Counted from the first letter of the stretch, positions 26,656 to 36,536 are shown. The stretch is 64,000 nucleotides of DNA from Gordonia soli NBRC 108243 (GCF_000334455.1 NZ_BANX01000017.1:32305-96304); one strand, 5' to 3'. Notes: a model not told the origin generated them from the sequence alone. Numbers and translations are program-made.

Positions 26656-27147
26656 TCAGCTGGTCTCGACGTCACCCGAGAACGGGAAGGGCGTCGGACC
26701 GGGGTTGCAGCCACGGAACGACGATGTAGGCATCGGACCCATCACGCCGACCATGTCGGCGGCACCGGTCCGGACGGTGATCTGCACCGCGAGGGCGCCA
26801 CGCGCACCCGCAGGGAGGATGTCGGGCGTACTACCGGTGATCGGGTAGACCAGCGACGCGGTGTTGCCCTTGGTGTAGATGCACGTCACCGGCCCCTTCA
26901 CCTGGATGGGCAGCGACGATCCACCGAGCTTGACGGTCGCGACGTAGGTACCGCTGGTGACACCGGCCGCGGTTCGGGTGCCGACCGCGTCGATGCCGAG
27001 AACCGACACGTTGGGCGCGATCTGCAGGTCTCCGTCGATCGACAGCGACGCGGGTTCCGCGGCGCCTGCAGGGCTGGTCAGCGCAACGGTGGCGCCGATG
27101 GTTCCTGCGACGATCGCGGCGGTTCGTAGGATCTTTCGGTTTGTCAT
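26656..27147 (-). CDS. Secreted protein of unknown function
   Basis: 163 residues. The N-terminus (MTNRKILRTAAIVAGTIGA then VALTSPAGAAEP) is a Sec signal peptide with a likely AxA cleavage near residue 28. The mature part is strand-rich and contains two cysteines (TCIYTKG and FRGCNPG) that could form a disulfide. I do not recognise a family. TCCTCCT at 27151-27157 (AGGAGGA on the coding strand) is a clear Shine-Dalgarno supporting ATG 27147. Confidence 0.8.
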   Translation of the reverse strand: MTNRKILRTAAIVAGTIGATVALTSPAGAAEPASLSIDGDLQIAPNVSVLGIDAVGTRTAAGVTSGTYVATVKLGGSSLPIQVKGPVTCIYTKGNTASLVYPITGSTPDILPAGARGALAVQITVRTGAADMVGVMGPMPTSSFRGCNPGPTPFPFSGDVETS

Positions 27148-27413
27148 CGTTCCTCCTGGTGGAGTTGTGACCCCGACCACAGGATTCTAAACCCGATCGA
27201 CGACCGCACGACGCTTCGTCGGCGAAATCGGGCTGTTCACCGGAAAAGTCGCGTTCGCTCGATCCGAGCTGTGCTGCATCACCTCGGCGGAACAACCACT
27301 CGCACGATCGGCACTGCCTATCGCCGGGTCCACCGACCTCTGTGACCGCTGTGATGAGAGCCGGCGCCGGCGGCACGACCGGCGCAGATCCCAACGGCCG
27401 ACAAAGGAATCAG

Positions 27414-28658
27414 ATGTCAGTGATCGAGTTGTGTGGCGTCACCAAGACGTTCGCCGACACGAACGCCCTCTCGGCGATCGACCTCACCGTCCACGACGGC
27501 GAGTTCCTGGTGCTGCTGGGCCCGAGCGGATGTGGCAAGTCGACACTGCTGCGCATCCTTGCCGGCCTCGAGGTCCCGACGACGGGATCGGTGCGTATCG
27601 ACGGCACCGATGTCACGACGACACCGCCGCGCGAACGTGACATCGCGATGGTGTTCCAGAGTTATGCGCTGTATCCGCACCTGTCCGTTGCCAAGAACAT
27701 CGGATTCCCGCTCCGCACCGCAGGCCTCCCCCGAAAGACCGTCGCCGACACCGTTGCCCACGTCGCCGAGCTCCTCGACCTCACCCCCCTGCTGCGCCGC
27801 CGACCGGGCCAGTTGTCGGGCGGTCAGCGTCAACGCGTCGCCTTGGCGCGGGCGATGGTCCGCGAACCCGGAACATTCCTGATGGACGAACCGCTGTCGA
27901 ATCTCGATGCGCGTCTGCGCGCGGTCACGCGTACCGAGCTGATCGCGCTGCACGCCCGTCTCCACAAGACCTTTCTCTACGTTACCCACGACCAGGTCGA
28001 GGCCATGACGATGGCCGATCGGATCGCTCTGCTCGACAAGGGCCGCATCGAACAGGTCGGCACCCCGACCGAGTTGTACGACGCTCCGCGCACGGTGTTC
28101 GTCGCGGGATTCCTCGGTTCACCCCCGATGAACCTCGTGGATGTCCGATTGCGCTGTGTCGACGGCGAACTGCGGGCCGACCTCGTCGATCAGACCCTGT
28201 CGCTGGGCATCTCCACCACCACCGACGACCTCGATCGCACTCGGGTGACCCTCGGCATCCGTCCCGAACGGCTCGCCATCGCACGACGAGAACACACCGC
28301 CCAGGACCGGAACCGAACACTCGGCGAACGGCCGACGGCCGCCGACAGCCCGCGCGCCGCGGCGACGATCACGGCGACGGTGGGCCTGATCGAGAACCTC
28401 GGCGCCGACATCCTCGCCCACTGCCGCGTCGGCGAGGTCTCGTTGTGCGCGCGACTGCCTCGGGTCGGCTCCGGTCACGACCTGCGTCCGGGGACCCCCA
28501 TCGTCCTGGTCGCCGAGCACGACGATCTCCACTTCTTCGATGCCGAGACCGGTCGCCGACTGCACTGGGTCGGCCAGACCGATCGGGCTGGAACCGACCC
28601 CAGCAGCCGATCATCCTCCGACACCAGCGAACTCACCCGAGTAGGAGCACCGCAGTGA
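27414..28658 (+). CDS. ugpC: ABC transporter ATP-binding protein, UgpC/MsmK type
   Basis: 414 residues from ATG 27414 after AAAGGA. Walker A GPSGCGKST, signature LSGGQRQRVALARAMV, Walker B FLMDEPLSNLDARL, and the H-loop VTHDQVEAM are all present. The about 150-residue C-terminal OB-type regulatory extension is typical of carbohydrate and glycerol-3-phosphate importers. First gene of a five-gene operon with its binding protein, a phosphodiesterase and two permeases. Confidence 0.93.
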   Translation: MSVIELCGVTKTFADTNALSAIDLTVHDGEFLVLLGPSGCGKSTLLRILAGLEVPTTGSVRIDGTDVTTTPPRERDIAMVFQSYALYPHLSVAKNIGFPLRTAGLPRKTVADTVAHVAELLDLTPLLRRRPGQLSGGQRQRVALARAMVREPGTFLMDEPLSNLDARLRAVTRTELIALHARLHKTFLYVTHDQVEAMTMADRIALLDKGRIEQVGTPTELYDAPRTVFVAGFLGSPPMNLVDVRLRCVDGELRADLVDQTLSLGISTTTDDLDRTRVTLGIRPERLAIARREHTAQDRNRTLGERPTAADSPRAAATITATVGLIENLGADILAHCRVGEVSLCARLPRVGSGHDLRPGTPIVLVAEHDDLHFFDAETGRRLHWVGQTDRAGTDPSSRSSSDTSELTRVGAPQ

Positions 28659-30016
28659 CCATCCGCCCCCGACTCCTGATACCCCTCGCCCTCCTGATGG
28701 CGACGCTCACCGGTTGCCTCTCCACGACGTCGTCCGAGCAGAGTTCGGTCGCCGCACCCGAACTGTCTGCCGACCAGAAGGTCTCGATCGTCTTCGAGAG
28801 CTACAACTACGGCCTGGCAGGCCCGTGGACCGACACCTTCGACGCGTTGCTGGCCGCTTTCCGGTCCCGCCACCCGAACATCTCGGTCACCGCCCAGAAG
28901 CCGGTGGGAAACAGCCCGAATCCCGCGACCGACACCGTGTCCAGCATCCGCAACCAGATCACCGCAGGGAGCCCACCCGACGTGGCTCAACTCGGCTTCT
29001 CCGACCTGGACTTCACCGTGAACGCACTCGGCGCGCGACCACTGGACACACTCGTCGGAAAGGACACCGTGCAGGCCAATTTCGGCGGCGAGCATCCGTT
29101 CGCACCGACCGCGCGGACACTCGGCGACTGGAACGGCCAGACATACGGCATCCCGTTCGTCTTCTCGACACCGGTCCTGTATTACAACGCCGACCTCTTC
29201 CGAGCTGCCGGACTCGACCCCGATACGCCGCCGACCACCTGGGCGGAGGCGACGCGGGCTGCCGAGACGATCCGCGCACGCACCGGCAAAGGGGGTGCGT
29301 ACCTCGACTGCATGACCGAGAGCGCCAAGGACTGGTGTTTCCAGAGTCTGGTGCGTTCCAACGGTGGTCGGGTCATCTCCGAGGATCGCCGATCCCTGAC
29401 CTTTGCCGAGCCGCCGGCGATCGCGGCGGTCCAGATGGCCCGTCGGATGGTCGATGCAGGTGCCACGCCACGCCTCACACAGAAGCAGGGCTACGAGGCG
29501 TTCGCACGCGGCGACATCGGGATGATCCTCGAGACGAGCGCCATTCAGGGGACGTTCGAGAAGGGCGCCACAGGTGGCGGCTGGGACCTCCGGTCGACGC
29601 GGATGCCGACCTTCGGTACCACCCCGACGGTCCCGACCAACTCGGGGGCATCCCTCTTCGTCTTCGCCTCCGATCCGCAGAAGCAGCGTGCCGCCTGGGA
29701 ACTCATCCGCTTCCTGACCAGTGCCGAGGCGTACATCAGGATCTCCACGGGGATCGGCTATCTGCCGCTGCGCACCGGACTGGTCGGCGATCCGGCCGGC
29801 CTGCAACGGTGGGCCTCCGAGAACCCGCTCATCCGACCGAATCTCGAGCAGCTCGCACGGATGGAGCCGTGGGTCTCGATGCCCGGCAACGACTATCTGC
29901 GCATCCGGGACGGCATGATGGCGGCCGTCGAGGCGGCGGTCTACCAGGGTGCCGATCCGGCATCGACACTCCGTGCCGCACAGCAGCGTGCCACCGACCT
30001 CCTGCCCGCGTCGTGA
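28655..30016 (+). CDS. ugpB: ABC transporter substrate-binding lipoprotein, UgpB type
   Basis: 453 residues from GTG 28655, overlapping ugpC stop. The signal peptide ends in lipobox LTGC, so the mature protein is a membrane-anchored lipoprotein. The body is a family 1 extracellular solute-binding protein: FDALLAAFRSRHPNISV, YGIPFVFSTPVLYYNADLF, GYEAFARGDIGMIL. UgpB relatives bind glycerol-3-phosphate or glycerophosphodiesters. Ligand residues were not checked. Confidence 0.88.
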   Translation: MTIRPRLLIPLALLMATLTGCLSTTSSEQSSVAAPELSADQKVSIVFESYNYGLAGPWTDTFDALLAAFRSRHPNISVTAQKPVGNSPNPATDTVSSIRNQITAGSPPDVAQLGFSDLDFTVNALGARPLDTLVGKDTVQANFGGEHPFAPTARTLGDWNGQTYGIPFVFSTPVLYYNADLFRAAGLDPDTPPTTWAEATRAAETIRARTGKGGAYLDCMTESAKDWCFQSLVRSNGGRVISEDRRSLTFAEPPAIAAVQMARRMVDAGATPRLTQKQGYEAFARGDIGMILETSAIQGTFEKGATGGGWDLRSTRMPTFGTTPTVPTNSGASLFVFASDPQKQRAAWELIRFLTSAEAYIRISTGIGYLPLRTGLVGDPAGLQRWASENPLIRPNLEQLARMEPWVSMPGNDYLRIRDGMMAAVEAAVYQGADPASTLRAAQQRATDLLPAS

Positions 30017-30888
30017 CCGGATCGCCACAGGGGCCGGCGCACACGGTCATCCAACTCACCGACACCCACCTCAGCGGAGGCGGACAGTTCGTCCGCGAGT
30101 CGGCGGACACCACCGGCAACCTGCGACTCACCCTCGACCACCTGGAGGCTTCCGGTCGATCGGTGGACGCGATCATCGTCTCGGGTGACCTCGCCGACGC
30201 CGGGGAGCTGGATGCGTACCGCCGCTTGCGATCGATGATCGAGCCGACCGCGCAGAGGATGGGCGCACGTCTGTGTTACGCGATGGGAAACCACGACGAC
30301 CGCGCATCGTTCCGGATCGGACTCGGCGTGGGCCGCAACGGGTCAACCGATCTCGCGGCCCCCTACGATCGCGTCGATCAGGTCGGCGATCTCCGGATCG
30401 TCACACTGGACAGCACCGTTCCCGGCCGACACGACGGCGCGGTGGACGAGGCGCGTCTGGCATGGCTTCACGGCGTCCTGCGTGAGGAGTCACCGGGCGG
30501 CAGCCTGCTCGTCCTGCACCACCCGCCGGTGCGATCCCCGGTCACGACCGTCGACCACCTCCGTCTGAACCGGCCAGAGGCGCTGACGTCGGCGATCCGC
30601 GGCTCCGACATCCGGATGATCCTGTGCGGCCACGCGCATCACACCGGCGCGTCGGCGCTCGCCGGCATCCCGGTCTGGATCGGTCCGCCGGTGTCCTACC
30701 GCACCGACGCCCTGCCGCCGGCCGGGCGGCATCGGGCCGGTGTCGGCTTCGGCTTCAGCCGCATCGACCTGTTCGGCGAGTCCGCCGTGGCCACCGCGGT
30801 CGACGTCGTGGGGGTCGACGACCTCTACAGCGAGCCGGAGGCCGTGGTGTTGGAGCGGCTGCGCGCGTTGACGTCCGAAGGGGTGTGA
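30013..30888 (+). CDS. Metallophosphoesterase, 3',5'-cyclic/glycerophosphodiester phosphodiesterase-like
   Basis: 291 residues from GTG 30013, overlapping the binding-protein stop. Motifs of class III phosphodiesterases are present: QLTDTHL, VSGDLADAG, MGNHDD, LHHPPV and CGHAHH, giving a dinuclear metal centre in the cytoplasm. Relatives include GpdQ and CpdA. Being inside the importer operon it probably hydrolyses what the system brings in, most simply a glycerophosphodiester yielding glycerol-3-phosphate; this is inference. Confidence 0.88.
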   Translation: MTGSPQGPAHTVIQLTDTHLSGGGQFVRESADTTGNLRLTLDHLEASGRSVDAIIVSGDLADAGELDAYRRLRSMIEPTAQRMGARLCYAMGNHDDRASFRIGLGVGRNGSTDLAAPYDRVDQVGDLRIVTLDSTVPGRHDGAVDEARLAWLHGVLREESPGGSLLVLHHPPVRSPVTTVDHLRLNRPEALTSAIRGSDIRMILCGHAHHTGASALAGIPVWIGPPVSYRTDALPPAGRHRAGVGFGFSRIDLFGESAVATAVDVVGVDDLYSEPEAVVLERLRALTSEGV

Positions 30889-30894
30889 GCCGTC

Positions 30895-31911
30895 GTGTTC
30901 CAGGTCGTGGACGCGCCTGAGAGACCCACCTCGGCTGTACCGGTTTCGGACTCGGCAACATCGGATTCGGGCACCGTAGGCGGCAACGCGAGCCGGGAGG
31001 TCACCGACCCGGTTGTCGGCGCACGCCGTCCCCTCCGGTCGCGACTCCGCCGGGGTGTCGTCCCGTACCTGTATCTGATCCCCGCGTCGGCGATGCTGGT
31101 CATGTGGACGTATCGCCCACTGGCACAAGCCTTCCAACTCTCCACAGTCGAGTGGAACCTGTTGCCGACGAGCCCGATCCGTGCGGTCGGCGCCGACAAC
31201 TACCGTGCGCTGGCCGATCTCCCGGCTCTCGGTGACTCGATCTGGTTGACGGTGGTCTTGATCCTCGGGTTGCTGCCGTTCACCATCGTCATCCCGGTCG
31301 TCGTGGGTTTCGCGATGCGTGGTGTCTCGCTGCGCAGTTCACGGATCTATCAGGGACTGATCTTCGCGCCCTTCCTGGTGGCACCGGTCGCCGGTGCCGC
31401 CGTGTGGCGGTGGCTCCTCGACCCCGGCGGGGGGATCGTCAACCGAGTCCTCGGTGTCGACGTCAACTGGATCTACGACACCAGGACCGCGCAACTGGCC
31501 ATCGTCGTCATCACCGGTTGGCATCTCGTCGGCTTCGCAGTGCTGGCGGTCGCCGCGGGACTCGCCGGCATCTCCACCGACTACGACGAAGCGGCGCAGA
31601 TCGACGGGGCCCGACGTCGACAGATCGCCATGCGCATCACCCTGCCGCTGCTGTCCCCCACGCTCGTGTTCCTGACGCTGATGACGGTGTCGCTGGGTGC
31701 GCAGTGGAGTTTCCCGCTCATCGACACCCTGACCCAGGGCGGTCCCTCGGGTGCGACCACGAACATCTACTACCTGATGTGGGACTTCGGTTTCGACTCC
31801 TTCAATGCCGGCCTCAGTTCGGCGACCGGCATGGTGCTGTTCGTCGGTTTCGCGATCGTCGCCGGCGCCCTCGTCTGGCTCTCCGAACGGATCACCTTCC
31901 ATGACCGCTGA
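30895..31911 (+). CDS. ugpA: ABC transporter permease, UgpA type
   Basis: 338 residues with an about 50-residue hydrophilic N-terminus and six helices. The EAA loop reads DYDEAAQIDGARRRQIAMRI followed by TLPLLSP, which contacts the ATPase. Starts GTG 30895, six bases after the phosphodiesterase stop, and overlaps ugpE by 11 bases. Confidence 0.9.
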   Translation: MFQVVDAPERPTSAVPVSDSATSDSGTVGGNASREVTDPVVGARRPLRSRLRRGVVPYLYLIPASAMLVMWTYRPLAQAFQLSTVEWNLLPTSPIRAVGADNYRALADLPALGDSIWLTVVLILGLLPFTIVIPVVVGFAMRGVSLRSSRIYQGLIFAPFLVAPVAGAAVWRWLLDPGGGIVNRVLGVDVNWIYDTRTAQLAIVVITGWHLVGFAVLAVAAGLAGISTDYDEAAQIDGARRRQIAMRITLPLLSPTLVFLTLMTVSLGAQWSFPLIDTLTQGGPSGATTNIYYLMWDFGFDSFNAGLSSATGMVLFVGFAIVAGALVWLSERITFHDR

Positions 31912-32728
31912 CACCGCCCGACCCTCCGTCGGCGTCCGCGCGGGTTCGCATCTGACGCTGGCCGGCATCGCCGTGATCTGCGTGTTCCCGATCTACTGGC
32001 TCATAGCGACATCGCTGCGCAGACCGGACGACGTCGGCTCACTCCAACCGGTGCCGTGGCCGCTGTCGGTCGAGAACTACGGTCAGGCAGCAGGAGCGGT
32101 GCACGTCGGATCACTGCTGGTGAACACCACGGCCGTGGCGACGGCATCGACCATCGGCCAACTGGTCATCGCCTTGCTGGCGTCGTATGCCTTCGCGGTC
32201 TACGACTTCCCGCTGAAGCGGCTGCTCTACCTCGCCTTCGTCGGCACCTGGCTGGTGCCGTATCAGGTGACGATGCTGCCGAACTACGTTCTGCTGGAAC
32301 AGCTCGGCCTGCTGAACACGTTGGCCGGGGTGGTCATGCCCACCCTCAGTTCGGCGTTGGCGGTACTGATGCTCCGCGCCCACATCGACGGTTTCCCGCG
32401 GGAACTCATCGAAGCCGCACGAGTGGAAGGACGATCGTCCTGGTCCATCCTGTGGGCGGTGGTGGTCCCCAACGTCCGTCCGGCGTTGGCGGCATTGGCC
32501 ATCCTGCTCTTCATCAACTCGTGGAACGACTATTTCTGGCCTGCGGTCGTCCTGCGATCCGGCAACGACGTCGTCCAACTGGGATTGCGGAGCTTCATGA
32601 GCGCCGAGGGCGATCAGTGGGGCCCGATGATGGCCCTGGCCGGACTCACCTGCCTACCGGTGTTCGTGATCTACGTCGTACTCCAGCGTCACGTCGTGAA
32701 CGCGTTCGCCCGGAGCGGCCTCAAATGA
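31901..32728 (+). CDS. ugpE: ABC transporter permease, UgpE type
   Basis: 275 residues from ATG 31901 with six helices and EAA loop LIEAARVEGRSSWSILWAVV. Pairs with the upstream permease. Its 3' end overlaps the convergent LysR gene by eight bases. Confidence 0.9.
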   Translation: MTADTARPSVGVRAGSHLTLAGIAVICVFPIYWLIATSLRRPDDVGSLQPVPWPLSVENYGQAAGAVHVGSLLVNTTAVATASTIGQLVIALLASYAFAVYDFPLKRLLYLAFVGTWLVPYQVTMLPNYVLLEQLGLLNTLAGVVMPTLSSALAVLMLRAHIDGFPRELIEAARVEGRSSWSILWAVVVPNVRPALAALAILLFINSWNDYFWPAVVLRSGNDVVQLGLRSFMSAEGDQWGPMMALAGLTCLPVFVIYVVLQRHVVNAFARSGLK

Positions 32729-33710
32729 TCTGTCGCTCGGTCCGTTCCGCACCGACCATCGGCTCGACGGGGTCGGCAGCAGCTGCGTGCAGCTCGGTCA
32801 CGGTGTCCTCGCGGGTCGCGACGTCGGCGACGCAGTCGACCAACGCCTGGACCGCGGAGTTGCCCGAGTCCGCCGACCAGGCCATGTAGAGGTCGATGGT
32901 CGGGACCGGATCGATCAGCTTGACCGCCACCGAGGATGCGCCGGCGGTGCCCATCCCGACCGCCGCTGCGCGTGCCAACGACGCGAAGGCGACCAACGGC
33001 TTGATCGCGACCAGCTGTCCGGTACCGCTCGGATCGTCGGCGTGCTGGGCGATGCTGAGGCGCGCACCGGCCTCGTTCGCAGCGCCGACGATGACGTCGT
33101 ACATCGCCGGGCACTGCTCCCGCGCGAACAGCACACACGGTTGGTCGCCGAGCTCGGCGCATCGCACGCTGATCCGGCCGGCCCAGGGATGAGTGCGGCC
33201 GACCACTGCGACGATCGGAACCCGGGACAGCAGCAATCGCGACCGTACGTCGACGCCGTGGGGCTTCCCGTAGACGAACGCGACATCGAGACTGCCGTCG
33301 GCGATGCCGTCCATCTGCGGTCCGGTGCGCATCTCCCACAGCGAGACCGCGACCTTGGGATGGCGCTCGTTGAGAAGGCTCAGCGCAGCCGGCAGCATAT
33401 GTCTGCTGGCCGGGAAGTTGTAACCGATGGCGAGTGAACCGACCTGACCGGCGGCCGCCGACTTGGCGACGTCGACTGCCTTGTCCATCTGCGCCAACAC
33501 CATCCGGGCCTGTTTCGCGAACTCGACACCTGAGCTCGTCAGGGCGACCTCGTGCGACGTGCGATTGACCAGCGTGACGCCCAGCGAGCGCTCCAGCTTC
33601 TGGATCTGCGCGCTCAGCGACGGCTGCGAGAGATGCAATCGGGCAGCTGCCCGCCCGAAGTGCAGTTCCTCCGCGAGCATCACGTACGACCGCAGGTGTC
33701 GGAAATCCAT
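32721..33710 (-). CDS. LysR-family transcriptional regulator
   Basis: 329 residues from ATG 33710. The N-terminus MDFRHLRSYVMLAEELHFGRAAARL and SQPSLSAQIQKLERSLG are the LysR helix-turn-helix; a periplasmic-binding-fold effector domain follows. It is not divergent from a target but convergent with the Ugp operon; the target may be itself, upstream genes or distant. A DFRHLRxFV start is typical of BenM/CatM-like aromatic regulators, but that is weak evidence. Confidence 0.9.
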   Translation of the reverse strand: MDFRHLRSYVMLAEELHFGRAAARLHLSQPSLSAQIQKLERSLGVTLVNRTSHEVALTSSGVEFAKQARMVLAQMDKAVDVAKSAAAGQVGSLAIGYNFPASRHMLPAALSLLNERHPKVAVSLWEMRTGPQMDGIADGSLDVAFVYGKPHGVDVRSRLLLSRVPIVAVVGRTHPWAGRISVRCAELGDQPCVLFAREQCPAMYDVIVGAANEAGARLSIAQHADDPSGTGQLVAIKPLVAFASLARAAAVGMGTAGASSVAVKLIDPVPTIDLYMAWSADSGNSAVQALVDCVADVATREDTVTELHAAAADPVEPMVGAERTERQII

Positions 33711-33866
33711 GGCACCCCCTCGGTCGCAACCTAATCTGACCGGATGTCTCCGGATGGAATTGTCGGGGACGAGCAGATGACCGGCATCGCCTGGCCGAGT
33801 GGGCGTCGCACTCTGCGTCACGGACATTGCTTCGCGGCGAACGGACGTCGACCCTAGAATGAACCC

Positions 33867-34079
33867 ATGGGCAATGACATCGACCAGGTCTCGCGGGCCC
33901 AGGCGGAAGTGTTGATCACGGAACTCGAGCGAGTGGCCGACGGTCTCGTCGACCGCCTCGAGCGCACCGGATTGACCTCACGCGACGTGACGTCGGCGCG
34001 AACGGAACTGTACGAGGTGCGCGAGCACGTCCGCCGTCTCCAGCACACCTACGCGATCGGGGCTCAGCCCTCGGTGTGA
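33867..34079 (+). CDS. Small helical protein
   Basis: 70 residues, mostly charged helix: QAEVLITELERVADGLVDRL and SARTELYEVREHVRRLQ. TAGAAT at 33855-33860 followed by ATG 33867 suits a leaderless message. Family unknown. Its end overlaps the convergent 34064 gene by 16 bases. Confidence 0.6.
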   Translation: MGNDIDQVSRAQAEVLITELERVADGLVDRLERTGLTSRDVTSARTELYEVREHVRRLQHTYAIGAQPSV

Positions 34080-34303
34080 GGCGGGACCTGCTCGGAGTCG
34101 ACCATCGTCGACGACCCGCCGAGGTGCAGGTTCGCGCGACGCTCGACCAGCAGCGGGACGAAATCCCGGACCGCGGTGCCGTCGAAATGACGGTAGGCAT
34201 CGTCGACCGTCGACTTCACCTCGTCAGCGGGCCGGTTGGCGTACTGCGTCGTCAGGCGCTCGGTGACCTCATCGATCTGGCGAGCCTCGTCATCAGCGTC
34301 CAT
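34064..34303 (-). CDS. Three-helix bundle domain protein
   Basis: 79 residues: an N-terminal helix (EARQIDEVTERLTTQYANRP) then ADEVKSTVDDAYRHFDG and VRDFVPLLVERRA, matching small actinobacterial proteins annotated as three-helix bundle dimerisation domain. Function unknown. Confidence 0.65.
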   Translation of the reverse strand: MDADDEARQIDEVTERLTTQYANRPADEVKSTVDDAYRHFDGTAVRDFVPLLVERRANLHLGGSSTMVDSEQVPPHTEG

Positions 34304-34386
34304 ACCCTCACGATACGGATCGCGGGTCCGGTTTCGCGCATCGAAAAGATGAACAAAAGTAAACGAGGATGTCCAGGCGTGGGCGA

Positions 34387-35751
34387 TCAGGCCGGCCGCG
34401 ACGACTCGGCGGTGTGCCGGGCATCCGTGCGGAGAGCCTCCGCCACCTCGTCAGCTGCAGCACGTCCCGCGCCCACGGCACCGTCCATGTAGCCACGCCA
34501 TGCGAGGGCGAGGTCGGTGCCGGCCCAGTGCACGCGGCCGTGATTGCGCCGCAGTCGCTCGAGGTCGGGGTTCTCGGCGAAGACCGCCGCGGGCGCACCG
34601 CGGAGATGCGGCTCGGACGCCCAGGCCTGCTCGCGAACCAGCTCCGGGGCCTCCGGCGCCGGACCGAGGGCCGACTCGATCGCATCGACGACCACTGCCG
34701 CACGATCTGCTTCATCACGGGCGGCCAACAGGTCGGCGCCGCGGCCGGTGCTGAACGCCGCCAGGGCGGCATGTTCGGCACGGTGTGGTGTCGCGTCGAC
34801 GATCATCTGGATCTCGGAGCCTGCGTTGACGATGACGGTCCCGGTCCGTCGACGGTCTCGCCACCAGGGCGTGCGGTAGATCACCGCGATCTTGGTGTAA
34901 CGCCCCATGTGGGCGCCGGCGTAGAGGCGGGCCCGGTAGTCGTCGAGCGTCGGCGTGAACGCGATGTCGGCGACCTGGGGCGGCGGCGCGGCGACCACCA
35001 CCCGACGGCACTCGACGACTCGGTCGCCGGCGATCACCTCGACGTTCGTCCCGGTGTCGCGGATCTCGGTCACCGGGGCGTCGGTGTGGATCGTGCCGGT
35101 GAACGCCTCGGCGAGCCCGTCGGCGATGGCGCCCGCGCCCTGCTCGAAGTAGCTGTCCTGCGCACCGCCGGCAAAGGTGAGCAGCTTGAACACGCTTCCC
35201 GCGGCTCGGACGTAGTCGAGGAATTGCCCTGCGGTGAACTCGGCGGGTGTCACCCCCGCGAGGAGTCCGATGGATGCCTCGCCGGCGCGTCGGCCGAAGT
35301 CGGAGCGGAACAGGCTGTGCATCAGCTCCTCGGCGCTGGTCTGCGGCGTGATCCATGCCGGTACACGGCGAGCTCGGGCATACAACTCCAGCTTCGCCAA
35401 TCCCCTCGCACTGTCGAGCAGGCCGAGCCCGCCGCGCACCGGCATCCCCCACAGGGCTGCATGTACGTCGTCGCCGTCGACCACCACATCGTGCGACCGA
35501 AGGGACGGTCGTGGATGCCGGTGCCTCCGCAGTCCGAATCGACTGCCCAGGGCCAGGATCTCGTCCTGACCCGGTCCCACCCAATGCGCACCGAGATCCA
35601 GTTCCGTCCCTTCGTGGTGTGTCGTCCACACCTTGCCCCCGAGGCGACCCGACGCCTCGAGGACGACCACGCGGTGACCGGACGCCCCCAACTGCTCTGC
35701 AGCGGCGAGACCGCTCAGTCCAGCTCCGACCACGGCAACGTCGCACCCCAT
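34387..35751 (-). CDS. FAD-dependent amine oxidase
   Basis: 454 residues. The N-terminal dinucleotide motif VAVVGAGLSGLAAAEQL, then VVVLEASGRLGGKVWT, and the closing WAGTDLALAWRGYMDGAVGAG identify a flavin monoamine oxidase. Such enzymes oxidise amines to imines with peroxide release. The gene is divergent from a TetR regulator, with a palindrome at 35772-35787 between them. Substrate not predictable. Confidence 0.9.
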   Translation of the reverse strand: MGCDVAVVGAGLSGLAAAEQLGASGHRVVVLEASGRLGGKVWTTHHEGTELDLGAHWVGPGQDEILALGSRFGLRRHRHPRPSLRSHDVVVDGDDVHAALWGMPVRGGLGLLDSARGLAKLELYARARRVPAWITPQTSAEELMHSLFRSDFGRRAGEASIGLLAGVTPAEFTAGQFLDYVRAAGSVFKLLTFAGGAQDSYFEQGAGAIADGLAEAFTGTIHTDAPVTEIRDTGTNVEVIAGDRVVECRRVVVAAPPPQVADIAFTPTLDDYRARLYAGAHMGRYTKIAVIYRTPWWRDRRRTGTVIVNAGSEIQMIVDATPHRAEHAALAAFSTGRGADLLAARDEADRAAVVVDAIESALGPAPEAPELVREQAWASEPHLRGAPAAVFAENPDLERLRRNHGRVHWAGTDLALAWRGYMDGAVGAGRAAADEVAEALRTDARHTAESSRPA

Positions 35752-35771
35752 GCCCCGACTGTAAACGAGAC

Positions 35772-35787
35772 CCGTACAGATGTACAG
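35772..35787. promoter_or_regulatory. Candidate TetR operator between amine oxidase and tetR
   Basis: CCGTACAGATGTACAG contains an inverted repeat, GTACA-GA-TGTAC, 20 bases upstream of the oxidase ATG and 62 before tetR. Position suits autoregulation and repression of the oxidase. Confidence 0.55.
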
Positions 35788-35849
35788 TTTCTGTGATCGC
35801 TATCCTCTGTTCGGACTACATCAACACCACTTCGCGGGGAGAGTTCCCA

Positions 35850-36440
35850 ATGACTGCTGGCCACGTTCGTGGCTCTGGACGTGGCCGTCTCCTCGACGCC
35901 GCGATCGAGCTCATCGCGACGAAGGGTCTGCATGCGCTCACCCTCCGAGACGTCGCCAAGACCGCCGGGATGTCCCTCGGGTCCACCACCTATCACTTCG
36001 CCGATCGCACGCTGCTGATCGGCGCTGCGGTGCAGCGCTACGCGGAGGACGAGATCTCGCGCGTGGATGCCGCGGTGGAGGCATGGGACCCGGAGTCGGG
36101 GACCGCAGAGGATCTCGTCGCGGCGATGTTCGTGGAACTGGGGCATTCCTTCACACAGCCGGGCTCGGTGATCGCACAGATGGAGATGTACCTCGAGTCG
36201 TCGCGAAACCCCGAGTTGTCCGAGCTGTCGAAGCGACTCATCGCCGCGTTCGAGAAACTGATCGTCAAGGCCCTCACCGAGATGGGCGTCGCCGAGGATC
36301 AGGCGGCCAAGCGCGCGGCCCGCGTCATCATCTACGCCGACGGTTTGGCCATCCAGAGTGCGGCACGCGGGACGCCGAACGAACTACCCGAGGACGCCGC
36401 CGCGGCGATGTTCACGCTCGCCTCGACCGAGGCCCCCTAG
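35850..36440 (+). CDS. TetR-family transcriptional regulator
   Basis: 196 residues from ATG 35850 after GGGGAGAG. The N-terminal helix-turn-helix reads LDAAIELIATKGLHALTLRD and TAGMSLGSTTYHFADRTLL. It is divergent from the amine oxidase and probably controls it in response to an amine or related ligand. Confidence 0.9.
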   Translation: MTAGHVRGSGRGRLLDAAIELIATKGLHALTLRDVAKTAGMSLGSTTYHFADRTLLIGAAVQRYAEDEISRVDAAVEAWDPESGTAEDLVAAMFVELGHSFTQPGSVIAQMEMYLESSRNPELSELSKRLIAAFEKLIVKALTEMGVAEDQAAKRAARVIIYADGLAIQSAARGTPNELPEDAAAAMFTLASTEAP

Positions 36441-36536
36441 CGAGAGGCCCCCTGGCCCCGCCCGCGAGCTCGGCGCACGACTCGAGCGATGCGCCGACAG
36501 CATGGGTCGATCGGACGCCGAGCGGTCCGGTCCCGA

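Noticed and set aside
27235..27260. Possible PHO box (GTTCACC) before the Ugp-type operon
   Set aside because: Only one clear repeat unit; the second 11 bp away does not match.
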